Assembly: GCA_027021185.1 (NCBI GenBank)
Contig: JALUUU010000004.1
Location: 1 to 20,202, forward strand
Direction: 5' to 3'
DNA length: 20,202 nucleotides
DNA from: an archaeon
GTDB lineage: Archaea; Hydrothermarchaeota; Hydrothermarchaeia; Hydrothermarchaeales; JALUUU01
Part shown: positions 8,388-14,136 of the stretch, in pieces
Layout of the letters: each line of letters opens with the position of its first letter
Position numbering within the stretch: the first letter of the stretch is position 1
Notes under the pieces: generated by a model
What the model was told of the DNA's origin: nothing
The model's database searches: none
Seen by the model: only the letters and a program-made list of their open reading frames with translations
Made by a program: the position numbers and the translations under genes

Positions 8388-10199
8388 CTAAGCCTTATCT
8401 CCGAGGATGAGCTTAGGATTAATTCCAAGAGACCGCAGCTCGTCGAGGAGCAGCTTAAAGGCATAGCTCACCTCAACCTCGGCAGCCTCAATGTCTCTGC
8501 CGCAGATGGAGCAATAAACGGTGCCCCGTATCTTGTCGTATACCGCTATGGAGCCGCACTTTTCACACACCTGCATTATGTATCTGTCGCTTTCGTCCAG
8601 GAGACGCTCCTTCAGGAGCAGCGCGGCGCCGTAGCCTATGAGGCAGTCCCGCTCCATCTCTCCGAATCTCAGACCGCCCTCTCTGGCTCTGCCCTCTGTG
8701 GGCTGCCGGGTCAGAACCTGGACTGGGCCTCTGGACCGGGCATGGATCTTACCGGACACCATATGATGGAGCTTCTGGTAATAGGCAATTCCTATGAATA
8801 TCTCAGCCTCGAACATCTCCCCTGTTATGCCGTTATACATTATCTCCCTGCCGCTGGACTTGTATCCCGCCTCTTGAAGAGCCCTTCGTAGCTCCTCTTC
8901 ACGGGTTCCGGAGAAGGCGGTGCCGTCCACCCTCTTGCCCGTGAGGGAGGCCACCTTCCCGCCAATCATCTCAAGCACCTGACCCACGGTCATACGGGAG
9001 GGGATGGCGTGGGGATTAACTATGAGATCGGGGATAATGCCCTCCTCGGTGAAGGGCATGTCCTCTTGGGGAACAATGAGCCCTATAACCCCTTTCTGCC
9101 CGTGGCGGGAGGCAAATTTGTCGCCCAGCTCAGGAACTCTCTGATCCCTAACGCGGATTTTAACGAGCTTGTTCCCGCTGACACTCTCAGTCAGCATCAC
9201 CAAGTCGACGATGCCTTTCTCTCCGTGGCGCACCGTCACAGAGGTCTCTCTTCTTTTCTCCCTTCCCATGCCGTATTCGCTTATCTCCTCAAGGAAACGT
9301 GGGGGAGAGGTTTTCCCTATTAATACATGACCAGAGCCTACCTCGCTCTCGGGCTCTATTATACCGTCCTCGCCGAGATACATATAGTCTTTCTCATCCC
9401 TATAGCCCCTTATCTCAGGGTCAGGGAGTTCGAACCTATCCACCTGTCCACCGGGGTAGCGGCGCTCCTCTGCCTCATATGATCTGTAGAAAGTGGATCT
9501 GCCGAGGCCACGCTCAATGGAGGACTTGTTTAGCACCAGGGCGTCCTCCATGTTATAGCCCCTGTAGGAGAGCACAGCCACAACAAAGTTCTGCCCGGCC
9601 GCCCTGCTGTCGTAGCCCACCATTTCCATGATCTCCGTCTGGAGAAGAGATTTCTGGGGGTAGTGTAAGATATGACCGCGGGTGTCTGTGCGGTATTTGT
9701 AGTTTGATGCGTAGAAACCCAAGGACTGCTTAGTCATTCCGGCCCCCATTGTGTTTCTGGGGGAGGAGTTGTGCTCGGGATACGGCAGGATGGCGGTACA
9801 TACACCTAGAATGAGGAGGGGGTCCACCTCCAGATGGGTGTGGTCCTTGGTGAGCTCTTCAGGGGAGACAGCTATGAGTGCGTTCTCTTCTTCTTCAGAG
9901 TCAAGGTACTCCACTATTCCCCTGGCGACGAGGTCGTCCCACGTAAGTCGGCCCTCTTTCAGCGCTTTCAGATCTTTGTCAGTTATTCTGGGTTTCCCGT
10001 TCTCCACGACAATGAGGGGTCTTCTTGCCCTACCGGCGTCAGTGTTTACATACACCTCATTGGTGTCCTCGTAGTAAGCCACATTCACCTGATAGGAAAG
10101 CTCACCCTTCCGACGGAGCTTTTTGATTTTATCCACCAACTCCAGTGGCTTTGAATGAGTTCCTATTAGCTTCCCATTAATGTATATGTTGGCCTCCAT
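8388..10199 (-). CDS. rpoB1: DNA-directed RNA polymerase subunit B'
   Basis: The C-terminal piece of the split second-largest subunit, about 603 residues. Motifs: GMTKQSLGF, GYNMEDALVLNKSSIERGLGRS (about 215-236), GDKFASRHGQKGV (about 360-372, near the active centre), KLHHMVSGKIHARSRGP, and EGRAREGGLRFGEMERD. A C-terminal zinc site is CEKC...CSIC near residues 546-567. An in-frame GTG at 10202 lies just before the ATG at 10199. I prefer ATG, because the upstream AAGGGGG is then about 7 nt away rather than 4. The stop of rpoB2 overlaps this start (TGATG), so B'' and B' are probably translationally coupled. Confidence 0.98.
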   Translation of the reverse strand: MEANIYINGKLIGTHSKPLELVDKIKKLRRKGELSYQVNVAYYEDTNEVYVNTDAGRARRPLIVVENGKPRITDKDLKALKEGRLTWDDLVARGIVEYLDSEEEENALIAVSPEELTKDHTHLEVDPLLILGVCTAILPYPEHNSSPRNTMGAGMTKQSLGFYASNYKYRTDTRGHILHYPQKSLLQTEIMEMVGYDSRAAGQNFVVAVLSYRGYNMEDALVLNKSSIERGLGRSTFYRSYEAEERRYPGGQVDRFELPDPEIRGYRDEKDYMYLGEDGIIEPESEVGSGHVLIGKTSPPRFLEEISEYGMGREKRRETSVTVRHGEKGIVDLVMLTESVSGNKLVKIRVRDQRVPELGDKFASRHGQKGVIGLIVPQEDMPFTEEGIIPDLIVNPHAIPSRMTVGQVLEMIGGKVASLTGKRVDGTAFSGTREEELRRALQEAGYKSSGREIMYNGITGEMFEAEIFIGIAYYQKLHHMVSGKIHARSRGPVQVLTRQPTEGRAREGGLRFGEMERDCLIGYGAALLLKERLLDESDRYIMQVCEKCGSIAVYDKIRGTVYCSICGRDIEAAEVEVSYAFKLLLDELRSLGINPKLILGDKA

Positions 10200-11683
10200 C
10201 ACACGGCCCCCTTCTTTCTTATTGGTTTGACCCCGAGGTTGTATAGCATGGGCTCGACTCCGAGTTCGTCCACTCCGGTGGAGAACTCGCTGGATATTGC
10301 GAGGTTTTTGACGAGACCGCAGTTCGGTCCCTCAGGGGTCTCGCTTGGACAAATCTTGCCCCACTGGGTCGGATGCAGATCACGGGCCTCGAAGTGGGGC
10401 TGGGACCTGCTGAGAGGAGAAATAACCCTCCTGAGGTGGGAGACCACAGACATGTAGTTTGTGCGGTCCAGGAGCTGGCTTACACCGGCCCGTCCACCAA
10501 CCCAGTTCCCAGTAGCAAGGGCATGCCTTATGCGTTCTGTTAATACATCTGCTCGAACGGCAGTCTGCACAGAGGGCTCCTTCCCCCTGACAACGCTTCT
10601 TTCCAGCTGGTACTTTATGTCCCGAGTGAGGTTATAAAAAGCCACTCTGAAGAGATCCTCCATCAGGTCTCCTGCCAGACGCAACCTCTTGTTGGCGTAG
10701 TGGTCCTTATCATCGGGTTCTCTCCTGCCAAGGGCGAGTTCAAGGATGCGTACCACCATTCTGCCCAGGTAGTAAGCCTTTCTAAGCCTGTCCTCTGGCT
10801 CTATACCGATGTGGGGGAGCAGGTATCGGTCGATCACCTGCTCGGCTCTCTTCAGCCTGTACTCTCTCGTCTGTCCGGCCGCAACCTTCTTCCCTATGAC
10901 TTCCATGGCGTCCTGCGTGTTTTTAATCTCGAGGTATTCCTCCAGATTCTCCAGGACACACTGGAGGATTTCAGGATCCTCAGAAATTGTGTTAACGATT
11001 TCCTGGTCAGTCTCGAGACCCAGGGCACGCATCAGGATGATGAGGGGAATCTGCCCGGGTACAGAGGGAAAAGAAACTCCAAGCATGCCGTCCCTGTCCC
11101 TCTCCACCGTGACCAACGCCCTGAAGCCGCTGCGTTTCGAAAATACCTTCGCTACCTCCGTTACTTTGGTGTACTTCTCGTTCTTCTCCAACATTATCTT
11201 GTTAGGTGCTAGGTCCTCAATGGTAACTAGGGCTCTCTCCGAGCCATTCACGATGAAGTATCCTCCGGGATCCAGGGGATCCTCACCCGCCTCTATTAGT
11301 TCGGCGTCGCTGAGCCCGTAGAGGTTGCATATCTTTGACTTTAGCATTGTTGGCATCATGCCTATCTTAACAACTTCTGTTTCGGACTCCCTCCCTTCCC
11401 TCTTTGGTGTCATCTCCAGGTAAATCGGTGAGAAGTAGCTCAAGTTTCTGAGCCGTGCCTCAGCAGGCTTAATCCTGTTTCTAGAGCCGTCGGCCTCAAT
11501 GACCTCGGCTTTCTCCACTATTATCTTACCAAGATGGACCTCCATACCAACGTCTGTTTCTATTTTACCTGTTTCGTTGACTATCTCCTGGAGGCGGTTC
11601 TCTAGGAAGTCGTTGAATGAATCTATGTGCTGTCTAACGAGCTCACGCTTCTTCAAAAAGGCCCTCATAATATCTCTGTTCAC
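10199..11683 (-). CDS. rpoB2: DNA-directed RNA polymerase subunit B''
   Basis: The N-terminal piece of the split second-largest subunit, 494 residues, the usual size for B''. Landmarks are LTERIRHALATGNW, LDRTNYMSVVSHLRR near residue 400, and DLHPTQWGKICPSETPEGPNC near 436-456, the fork/Rif-region equivalent. The split falls at the position known from methanogens, Archaeoglobus and haloarchaea. The start is a GTG at 11683, preceded by GAGGTGAT; an ATG five codons later (11668) is the alternative. The gap to rpoH is 9 nt, and the Shine-Dalgarno overlaps the rpoH stop region. Confidence 0.98.
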   Translation of the reverse strand: MNRDIMRAFLKKRELVRQHIDSFNDFLENRLQEIVNETGKIETDVGMEVHLGKIIVEKAEVIEADGSRNRIKPAEARLRNLSYFSPIYLEMTPKREGRESETEVVKIGMMPTMLKSKICNLYGLSDAELIEAGEDPLDPGGYFIVNGSERALVTIEDLAPNKIMLEKNEKYTKVTEVAKVFSKRSGFRALVTVERDRDGMLGVSFPSVPGQIPLIILMRALGLETDQEIVNTISEDPEILQCVLENLEEYLEIKNTQDAMEVIGKKVAAGQTREYRLKRAEQVIDRYLLPHIGIEPEDRLRKAYYLGRMVVRILELALGRREPDDKDHYANKRLRLAGDLMEDLFRVAFYNLTRDIKYQLERSVVRGKEPSVQTAVRADVLTERIRHALATGNWVGGRAGVSQLLDRTNYMSVVSHLRRVISPLSRSQPHFEARDLHPTQWGKICPSETPEGPNCGLVKNLAISSEFSTGVDELGVEPMLYNLGVKPIRKKGAV

Positions 11684-11692
11684 CCCATCACC

Positions 11693-11932
11693 TCACTCAG
11701 CAACCACGACCCTGTAGACCACACTCTTACCAGCGGTTTTGCTTTCCCGGGTAATCTTAACAACATCTCCGACTTTTGCTTTTAACTTCTTTACAACAGG
11801 GTCGTTGACAAGAATTTTTGGGAGCTGTCCCTTTGTTATGTTATATGTCTTCAGGAGGAGTTCTAGCTCGTCCTCTTGAAGGATCTCGTGCTTCGGTACT
11901 AGACCGTGCTTCAGGATGTCTAACTTTACCGT
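11693..11932 (-). CDS. rpoH: DNA-directed RNA polymerase subunit H, with an apparent ACG start codon
   Basis: A 79-codon reading frame encoding the archaeal Rpb5-like subunit H, which lacks the large N-terminal jaw domain of eukaryotic Rpb5. The family signature HGLVPKHEIL is near residue 9, followed by QLPKILVNDPVVKKL, KVGDVVKITRESKTAGKSVVYRVVV and the end of the chain, so the product is complete. No ATG, GTG or TTG occurs in frame until far into the gene, and none upstream before tRNA-Lys. The codon at the expected start position is ACG (11932-11930), with GGAGGTG (11944-11938) 5 nt before it. Either ACG is a real non-canonical start or one base of an ATG is changed or misread. The gene is first in the RNA polymerase operon, 31 nt after tRNA-Lys. 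Confidence 0.93.
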   Translation of the reverse strand, partial: TVKLDILKHGLVPKHEILQEDELELLLKTYNITKGQLPKILVNDPVVKKLKAKVGDVVKITRESKTAGKSVVYRVVVAE

Positions 11933-11937
11933 AGTCT

Positions 11938-11944
11938 CACCTCC
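11938..11944 (-). promoter_or_regulatory. Shine-Dalgarno site of rpoH
   Basis: GGAGGTG on the minus strand, 5 nt before the ACG triplet where family alignment places the first residue. This near-perfect site is the main evidence that translation begins at 11932 despite the missing standard start codon. Confidence 0.75.
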
Positions 11945-11963
11945 TGAATCCCCGCCGTGTAAG

Positions 11964-12038
11964 CGGGCCCGACGGGATTTGAACCCGCGCCACTCGGCTT
12001 AAAAGGCCGATGCTCTAGCCAGACTGAGCTACGGGCCC
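11964..12038 (-). tRNA. tRNA-Lys (anticodon TTT)
   Basis: A cloverleaf folds on the minus strand. Acceptor stem GGGCCCG pairs with CGGGCCC; the D arm has GCTCAGTCTGGCTAGAGC; the anticodon stem TCGGC/GCCGA encloses CTTTTAA with anticodon TTT. The T arm is GCGGG-TTCAAAT-CCCGT, and the discriminator is G. No intron is present and CCA is not encoded. It lies 69 nt after tRNA-Asp and 31 nt before rpoH on the same strand, so it is probably part of the same primary transcript as at least one of them. Confidence 0.95.
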
Positions 12039-12044
12039 TGAATA

Positions 12045-12056
12045 TTTCCCGGGAAA
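12045..12056. repeat. 12-bp perfect palindrome between tRNA-Asp and tRNA-Lys
   Basis: TTTCCCGGGAAA is a perfect inverted repeat in the 69-nt spacer, 6 nt before the 5' end of tRNA-Lys on the minus strand. It could fold in the precursor RNA near the RNase P cleavage site, or bind a dimeric protein. No function can be read from it directly. Confidence 0.5.
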
Positions 12057-12107
12057 AAGAGATCTCCTTGGTCATGTCGGTTCCTCTATTTCCTCCCATG
12101 AAAATTA

Positions 12108-12197
12108 CGCCCTGGTCGGGATTTGAACCCGAGTCACGGGAGATCTGCTCCTCGCCGATTGACAGTCCCGTATGATAGGCCGCTACACTACCAGGGC
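12108..12197 (-). tRNA. tRNA-Asp (anticodon GTC) with a 17-nt intron
   Basis: The minus strand gives acceptor GCCCTGG/CCAGGGC, a D arm with GTGTAGCGGCCTATCAT, anticodon stem CGGGA/TCCCG, and T arm CGGG-TTCAAAT-CCCG, with discriminator G and no encoded CCA. The anticodon loop reads CTGTCA then C, interrupted by 17 extra bases (12159-12143) between positions 37 and 38, the canonical archaeal intron site. A bulge-helix-bulge can be drawn: the 4-bp helix CTGT/GCAG is flanked by two 3-nt bulges, C-A|A and A-T|C. Removal leaves a normal 73-nt tRNA. Its own weak TATA-like element may lie at 12230-12243. Confidence 0.95.
12143..12159 (-). other. tRNA-Asp intron (17 nt, position 37/38)
   Basis: Sequence ATCGGCGAGGAGCAGAT on the minus strand. 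Its GCAG pairs with CTGT of the 5' exon to form the central helix of a bulge-helix-bulge motif, the substrate of the archaeal tRNA splicing endonuclease. The inner hairpin is minimal (about 2 bp and a 6-nt loop). Confidence 0.88.
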
Positions 12198-12229
12198 TCT
12201 GAAACTCACGGGCAGAGATGGAATAGCAT

Positions 12230-12243
12230 ACTATAATTATTTT
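12230..12243 (-). promoter_or_regulatory. Possible TATA box for tRNA-Asp
   Basis: AAAATAATTATAGT on the minus strand is centred about 38 nt before the tRNA-Asp 5' end. Initiation about 25 nt downstream would give a leader of roughly 12 nt. It may be redundant with the stronger promoter in front of 5S. Confidence 0.35.
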
Positions 12244-12280
12244 ATCTCACCCTCTAGACTCCTGAGTTAAAATTTTTATA

Positions 12281-12407
12281 GTGGGCTGGCAGCGTCTCTG
12301 GTTTCCCGTGGGCTCTCGCACCACAGTACCGCCAGAATCGCTGGAGGACTTTACTTCCGTGTTCGGATGGGAACGGGTGTAGCCCCTCCGCTATGGCCGC
12401 CATGCCC
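12281..12407 (-). rRNA. rrf: 5S ribosomal RNA
   Basis: The minus strand shows the archaeal 5S core GGCGGCCATAGCGG, then ACACCCGTTCCCATCCGAACA, CGGAAGTAAAGTCC, TCCAGCG and GGTACTGTGGTG, ending GGGAAACC...GACGCTGCCAGCCCAC. The 5' GGGC-AT-GGCGGC pairs with 3' GCTGCC-A-GCCC to close helix I. Ends are placed from this helix and may be off by a few bases. The 5' neighbour is a divergent protein gene, not 23S rRNA, so this 5S copy is transcribed apart from 16S/23S, followed by tRNA-Asp and tRNA-Lys. The ORF read through it is spurious. Confidence 0.95.
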
Positions 12408-12436
12408 GTAAACTGGTAATTCCGCTTTGCATTATG

Positions 12437-12453
12437 CATATATAAAGTTTTCG
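12437..12453 (-). promoter_or_regulatory. Strong TATA/BRE promoter for the 5S-tRNA cluster
   Basis: The minus strand reads CGAAAAC followed by TTTATATATG, a textbook archaeal BRE plus TATA box. A start about 25 nt downstream falls near 12417, about 10 nt before the 5S RNA. Position and strength fit a stable-RNA promoter, and it is the most upstream candidate promoter for the whole minus-strand cluster. Confidence 0.75.
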
Positions 12454-12555
12454 TTTCCCTGGTGCTGTAACTCTCCAGCCCATATACATATCCAAAATTT
12501 ACCAGCGCAACATTTATTGGAAGGGAGAATAATAGGTATAAAAGTGAAATAAATA

Positions 12556-13020
12556 ATGACTCTTTTTCTCAGAAAATTCTGCGAGGGGGATCTTGGGAAA
12601 ATCATTGAGATCGAGAAGGCCTCTTTTCCCGATCCATGGAGTAGGAACGGTTTCCTGTATCACTATCGAACAAACCCCCAGGGGTTTATAGTGGCAGAGG
12701 ACGGGGGAGAGGTCGTAGGCTACGCCGTGGCGAGGATTGAAGCGACTTTTGAATTGAGGAATCTGAGCATTTACAGGAGGTGTCATCTTGCGAATCTGGC
12801 GGTTGAGCCGAAAAAAAGGAAAATGGGCATGGGAACTAAGTTGCTGGAGGAGATACTGAGGTATGCCAGGAGAAAAGGCGCGAAGGAGGTGTACCTAGAG
12901 GTAAGGACTAAAAACGCTTCTGCTAGACGGTTCTATGAGAAAAAAGGATTCATTGAGAAAGGATTTAAAAAAAGGTACTACAGCGACGACGACGCAGTGA
13001 TAATGGCGCTGACAATATAA
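12556..13020 (+). CDS. rimI: RimI-type protein N-alpha-acetyltransferase (GNAT family)
   Basis: A 154-residue GNAT-fold enzyme. Archaeal members of this group acetylate the N-terminal alpha-amino group of many cytoplasmic proteins (Ard1/Naa10-like) using acetyl-CoA. Motif A, ANLAVEPKKRKMGMGTKLL (79-97), holds the acetyl-CoA pyrophosphate loop RxxGxG (R88, G91, G93). Motif B, YLEVRTKNASARRFYEKKGF (113-132), includes N120 and Y127. The N terminus FPDPWSRNGF matches the substrate-binding alpha1-alpha2 region of RimI. No Shine-Dalgarno is close to the ATG at 12556, so the mRNA may be leaderless or short-leadered; ATTTATTGG near 12512-12520 is a candidate TATA. It is divergent from the 5S gene across 148 bp, and its stop codon lies inside a 17-bp tandem repeat. 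Confidence 0.9.
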   Translation: MTLFLRKFCEGDLGKIIEIEKASFPDPWSRNGFLYHYRTNPQGFIVAEDGGEVVGYAVARIEATFELRNLSIYRRCHLANLAVEPKKRKMGMGTKLLEEILRYARRKGAKEVYLEVRTKNASARRFYEKKGFIEKGFKKRYYSDDDAVIMALTI

Positions 13021-13051
13021 TATATAAGAGTGGGTAATATATAAGAGTGGG
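13018..13051. repeat. Perfect tandem repeat, 2 x 17 bp
   Basis: TAATATATAAGAGTGGG occurs twice head to tail (13018-13034 and 13035-13051) with no mismatch. The first copy begins with the TAA stop of rimI. Each copy contains a TATA-like TATATAA. The repeat sits upstream of the promoter of the first secreted protein, so it may be a duplicated operator or promoter element, or a replication-slippage product. Confidence 0.95.
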
Positions 13052-13059
13052 GTTAACCC
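13050..13059. promoter_or_regulatory. Palindrome GGGTTAACCC, possible operator
   Basis: A 10-bp perfect palindrome overlapping the end of the tandem repeat by two bases. It is followed at once by CGGC and GCCG arms (13059-13062, 13077-13080) flanking the TATA-like AATAAATTTAAG. The arrangement suggests protein binding next to or over the promoter; this is inference. Confidence 0.45.
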
Positions 13060-13062
13060 GGC

Positions 13063-13074
13063 AATAAATTTAAG
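13063..13074 (+). promoter_or_regulatory. Candidate TATA box of the secreted-protein pair
   Basis: AATAAATTTAAG is centred about 45 nt before the ATG at 13113. Initiation near 13093 would give a leader of about 20 nt that includes GGTGGGA. It is the best-placed TATA-like element, though the preceding tandem repeats also contain TATATAA. Confidence 0.4.
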
Positions 13075-13112
13075 TAGCCGCGGAAATATCTTTTTGGTGG
13101 GACGGACGGGAG

Positions 13113-13805
13113 ATGAATAAAGCTATCGTGGTACTTGTCGTACTGTCTATTCTTCCTTTAACCCTCTACTCCGCCCAGCCAACTTTGGTCCTGCTGTCCA
13201 ATTCTATTGATTATGCCCGTGCCCAGGATTTCATAACATATCTCCAAGATAGAGGATTTGAGATTAAAAGAATAGACGCAGGAGAATTTCAGCAGTACAG
13301 AGAGGAGAAGTTCATCATCATTCTCGGAGGCCCGGACGCCCCGGAGGGGGTGGGGTCAGTGGTTCAGGAGATCCTGGGCGAAGAGGAGCAGAGCTACCTC
13401 AGGACCTCTGGAAATAAGGCAATGTACGTCAAGAGCAAGTGGGTGGGGGATCAGAGGATTTTCGTCATCGCCGGATCAGACAGGACCAAAACTGCCGAGG
13501 CTCATGCCTTTTACCGGGAACAGCTTTACAAGGCCTTAGTTCTTCCTGAAGAACCGGCGCCGTCTCCTCCGATACAGATACCTGACCAGAGCACGACCAT
13601 ATATGCCGGCGAATATACGGAGGGGATATCCTACTGGGGATACAAGAGGACGGATAACTACGTAACGGTGAGGTTGCAGACGAGGAGTGATTATCCTTTG
13701 GTGTATTTTACTTTCAAGGATCTTCCCGCTACCATAAGGATAGGGGGGGTGGAGTATGACGTTTACTATTATGATGATCAGAAGATAATAATTAAAAGGA
13801 GGTGA
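13113..13805 (+). CDS. Secreted protein: S-layer-like N-terminal module plus an unrecognised C-terminal domain
   Basis: A 230-residue protein of unknown role. Residues 1-21 form a signal peptide (K3, then a hydrophobic run ending YSAQ), so it is exported. Residues 22-145 look like an alpha/beta module found in archaeal surface proteins: PTLVLLSNSIDYARAQDF, KFIIILGGPDAPEGVGSVV and RIFVIAGSDRTKTAEAH, alternating strands and helices. A Pro-rich linker (LPEEPAPSPPIQIP) leads to a beta-rich domain from about 160, with YAGEY...SYWG and VTVRLQTRSDYPLVYFTFKD. That domain recurs in the next gene, partly with identical DNA. The ATG at 13113 gives a clean signal peptide; GGGAG abuts it and GGTGGGA lies 10 nt upstream. 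Function is not recognised; cell-surface structure or binding is a guess. Confidence 0.85.
   Translation: MNKAIVVLVVLSILPLTLYSAQPTLVLLSNSIDYARAQDFITYLQDRGFEIKRIDAGEFQQYREEKFIIILGGPDAPEGVGSVVQEILGEEEQSYLRTSGNKAMYVKSKWVGDQRIFVIAGSDRTKTAEAHAFYREQLYKALVLPEEPAPSPPIQIPDQSTTIYAGEYTEGISYWGYKRTDNYVTVRLQTRSDYPLVYFTFKDLPATIRIGGVEYDVYYYDDQKIIIKRR
13658..13749 (+). repeat. 92-bp duplicated coding tract, copy 1
   Basis: This stretch matches 13986-14077 with only two mismatches, and its first 72 bp are identical. It encodes YVTVRLQTRSDYPLVYFTFK and the start of DLPATIRIGG. Sequences on both sides are much more diverged, suggesting recent gene conversion between the two adjacent genes. Confidence 0.95.
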
Positions 13806-13812
13806 CAAAGGC

Positions 13813-14136
13813 GTGAAAAATAGGAAACTCATGGGGGCCGTGTTCGTTCTCTTGACTGCTGGTATTGCTATATACGCCATGGATCAGGGCGGAGTTGAGG
13901 CCCAGGTCGTGAAAGAGGGGATCGACATATTCGCCGGAGAGTATGAGGAGAGCGTTTCTTACTGGGGGAACTTCAGATCAGACGGCTACGTAACGGTGAG
14001 GTTGCAGACGAGGAGTGATTATCCTTTGGTGTATTTTACTTTCAAGGATCTTCCCGCCACAATAAGGATAGGGGGGGCGATGTACAATATCACGTACTAT
14101 GACAACACCAAGATAACTCTAAAGAAACTAGAGTAA
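13813..14136 (+). CDS. Small secreted protein, single copy of the same unrecognised C-terminal domain
   Basis: A 107-residue protein starting at a GTG (13813) preceded by GGAGGTGA, which overlaps the stop of the upstream gene. The gap is 7 nt, so the two are co-transcribed. Residues 1-31 look like a signal peptide (KNRK, a hydrophobic stretch LMGAVFVLLTAGIAIYA, then EAQ). The remainder is one beta-rich domain with FAGEYEESVSYWG, YVTVRLQTRSDYPLVYFTFK and YNITYYDNTKITLKK. It corresponds to residues 160-230 of the preceding protein without the S-layer-like module. The pair could be partners or alternative forms of one surface component. No family is recognised. Confidence 0.82.
   Translation: MKNRKLMGAVFVLLTAGIAIYAMDQGGVEAQVVKEGIDIFAGEYEESVSYWGNFRSDGYVTVRLQTRSDYPLVYFTFKDLPATIRIGGAMYNITYYDNTKITLKKLE
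13986..14077 (+). repeat. 92-bp duplicated coding tract, copy 2
   Basis: Partner of 13658-13749: 72 bp identical, then 20 bp with two mismatches, both synonymous. The spacing between copies is 328 bp. The reading frame is the same in both, so the same peptide results. Confidence 0.95.

Noticed and set aside
11930..12100. Open frame running through tRNA-Lys from an ATG at about 12100 to the rpoH start
   Set aside because: The peptide contains the well-known artefact of translated tRNA (SSVWLEHRPFKPSG...GSNPVGP); it ends out of frame with rpoH and has no independent support.
12254..12439. Minus-strand 61-codon ORF in the 5S region
   Set aside because: It is a translation of the 5S rRNA and its promoter; the RNA structure explains the sequence.
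13018..13051. CRISPR-like repeats
   Set aside because: Two adjoining 17-bp copies with no spacer between them and no cas genes; this is a simple tandem duplication.
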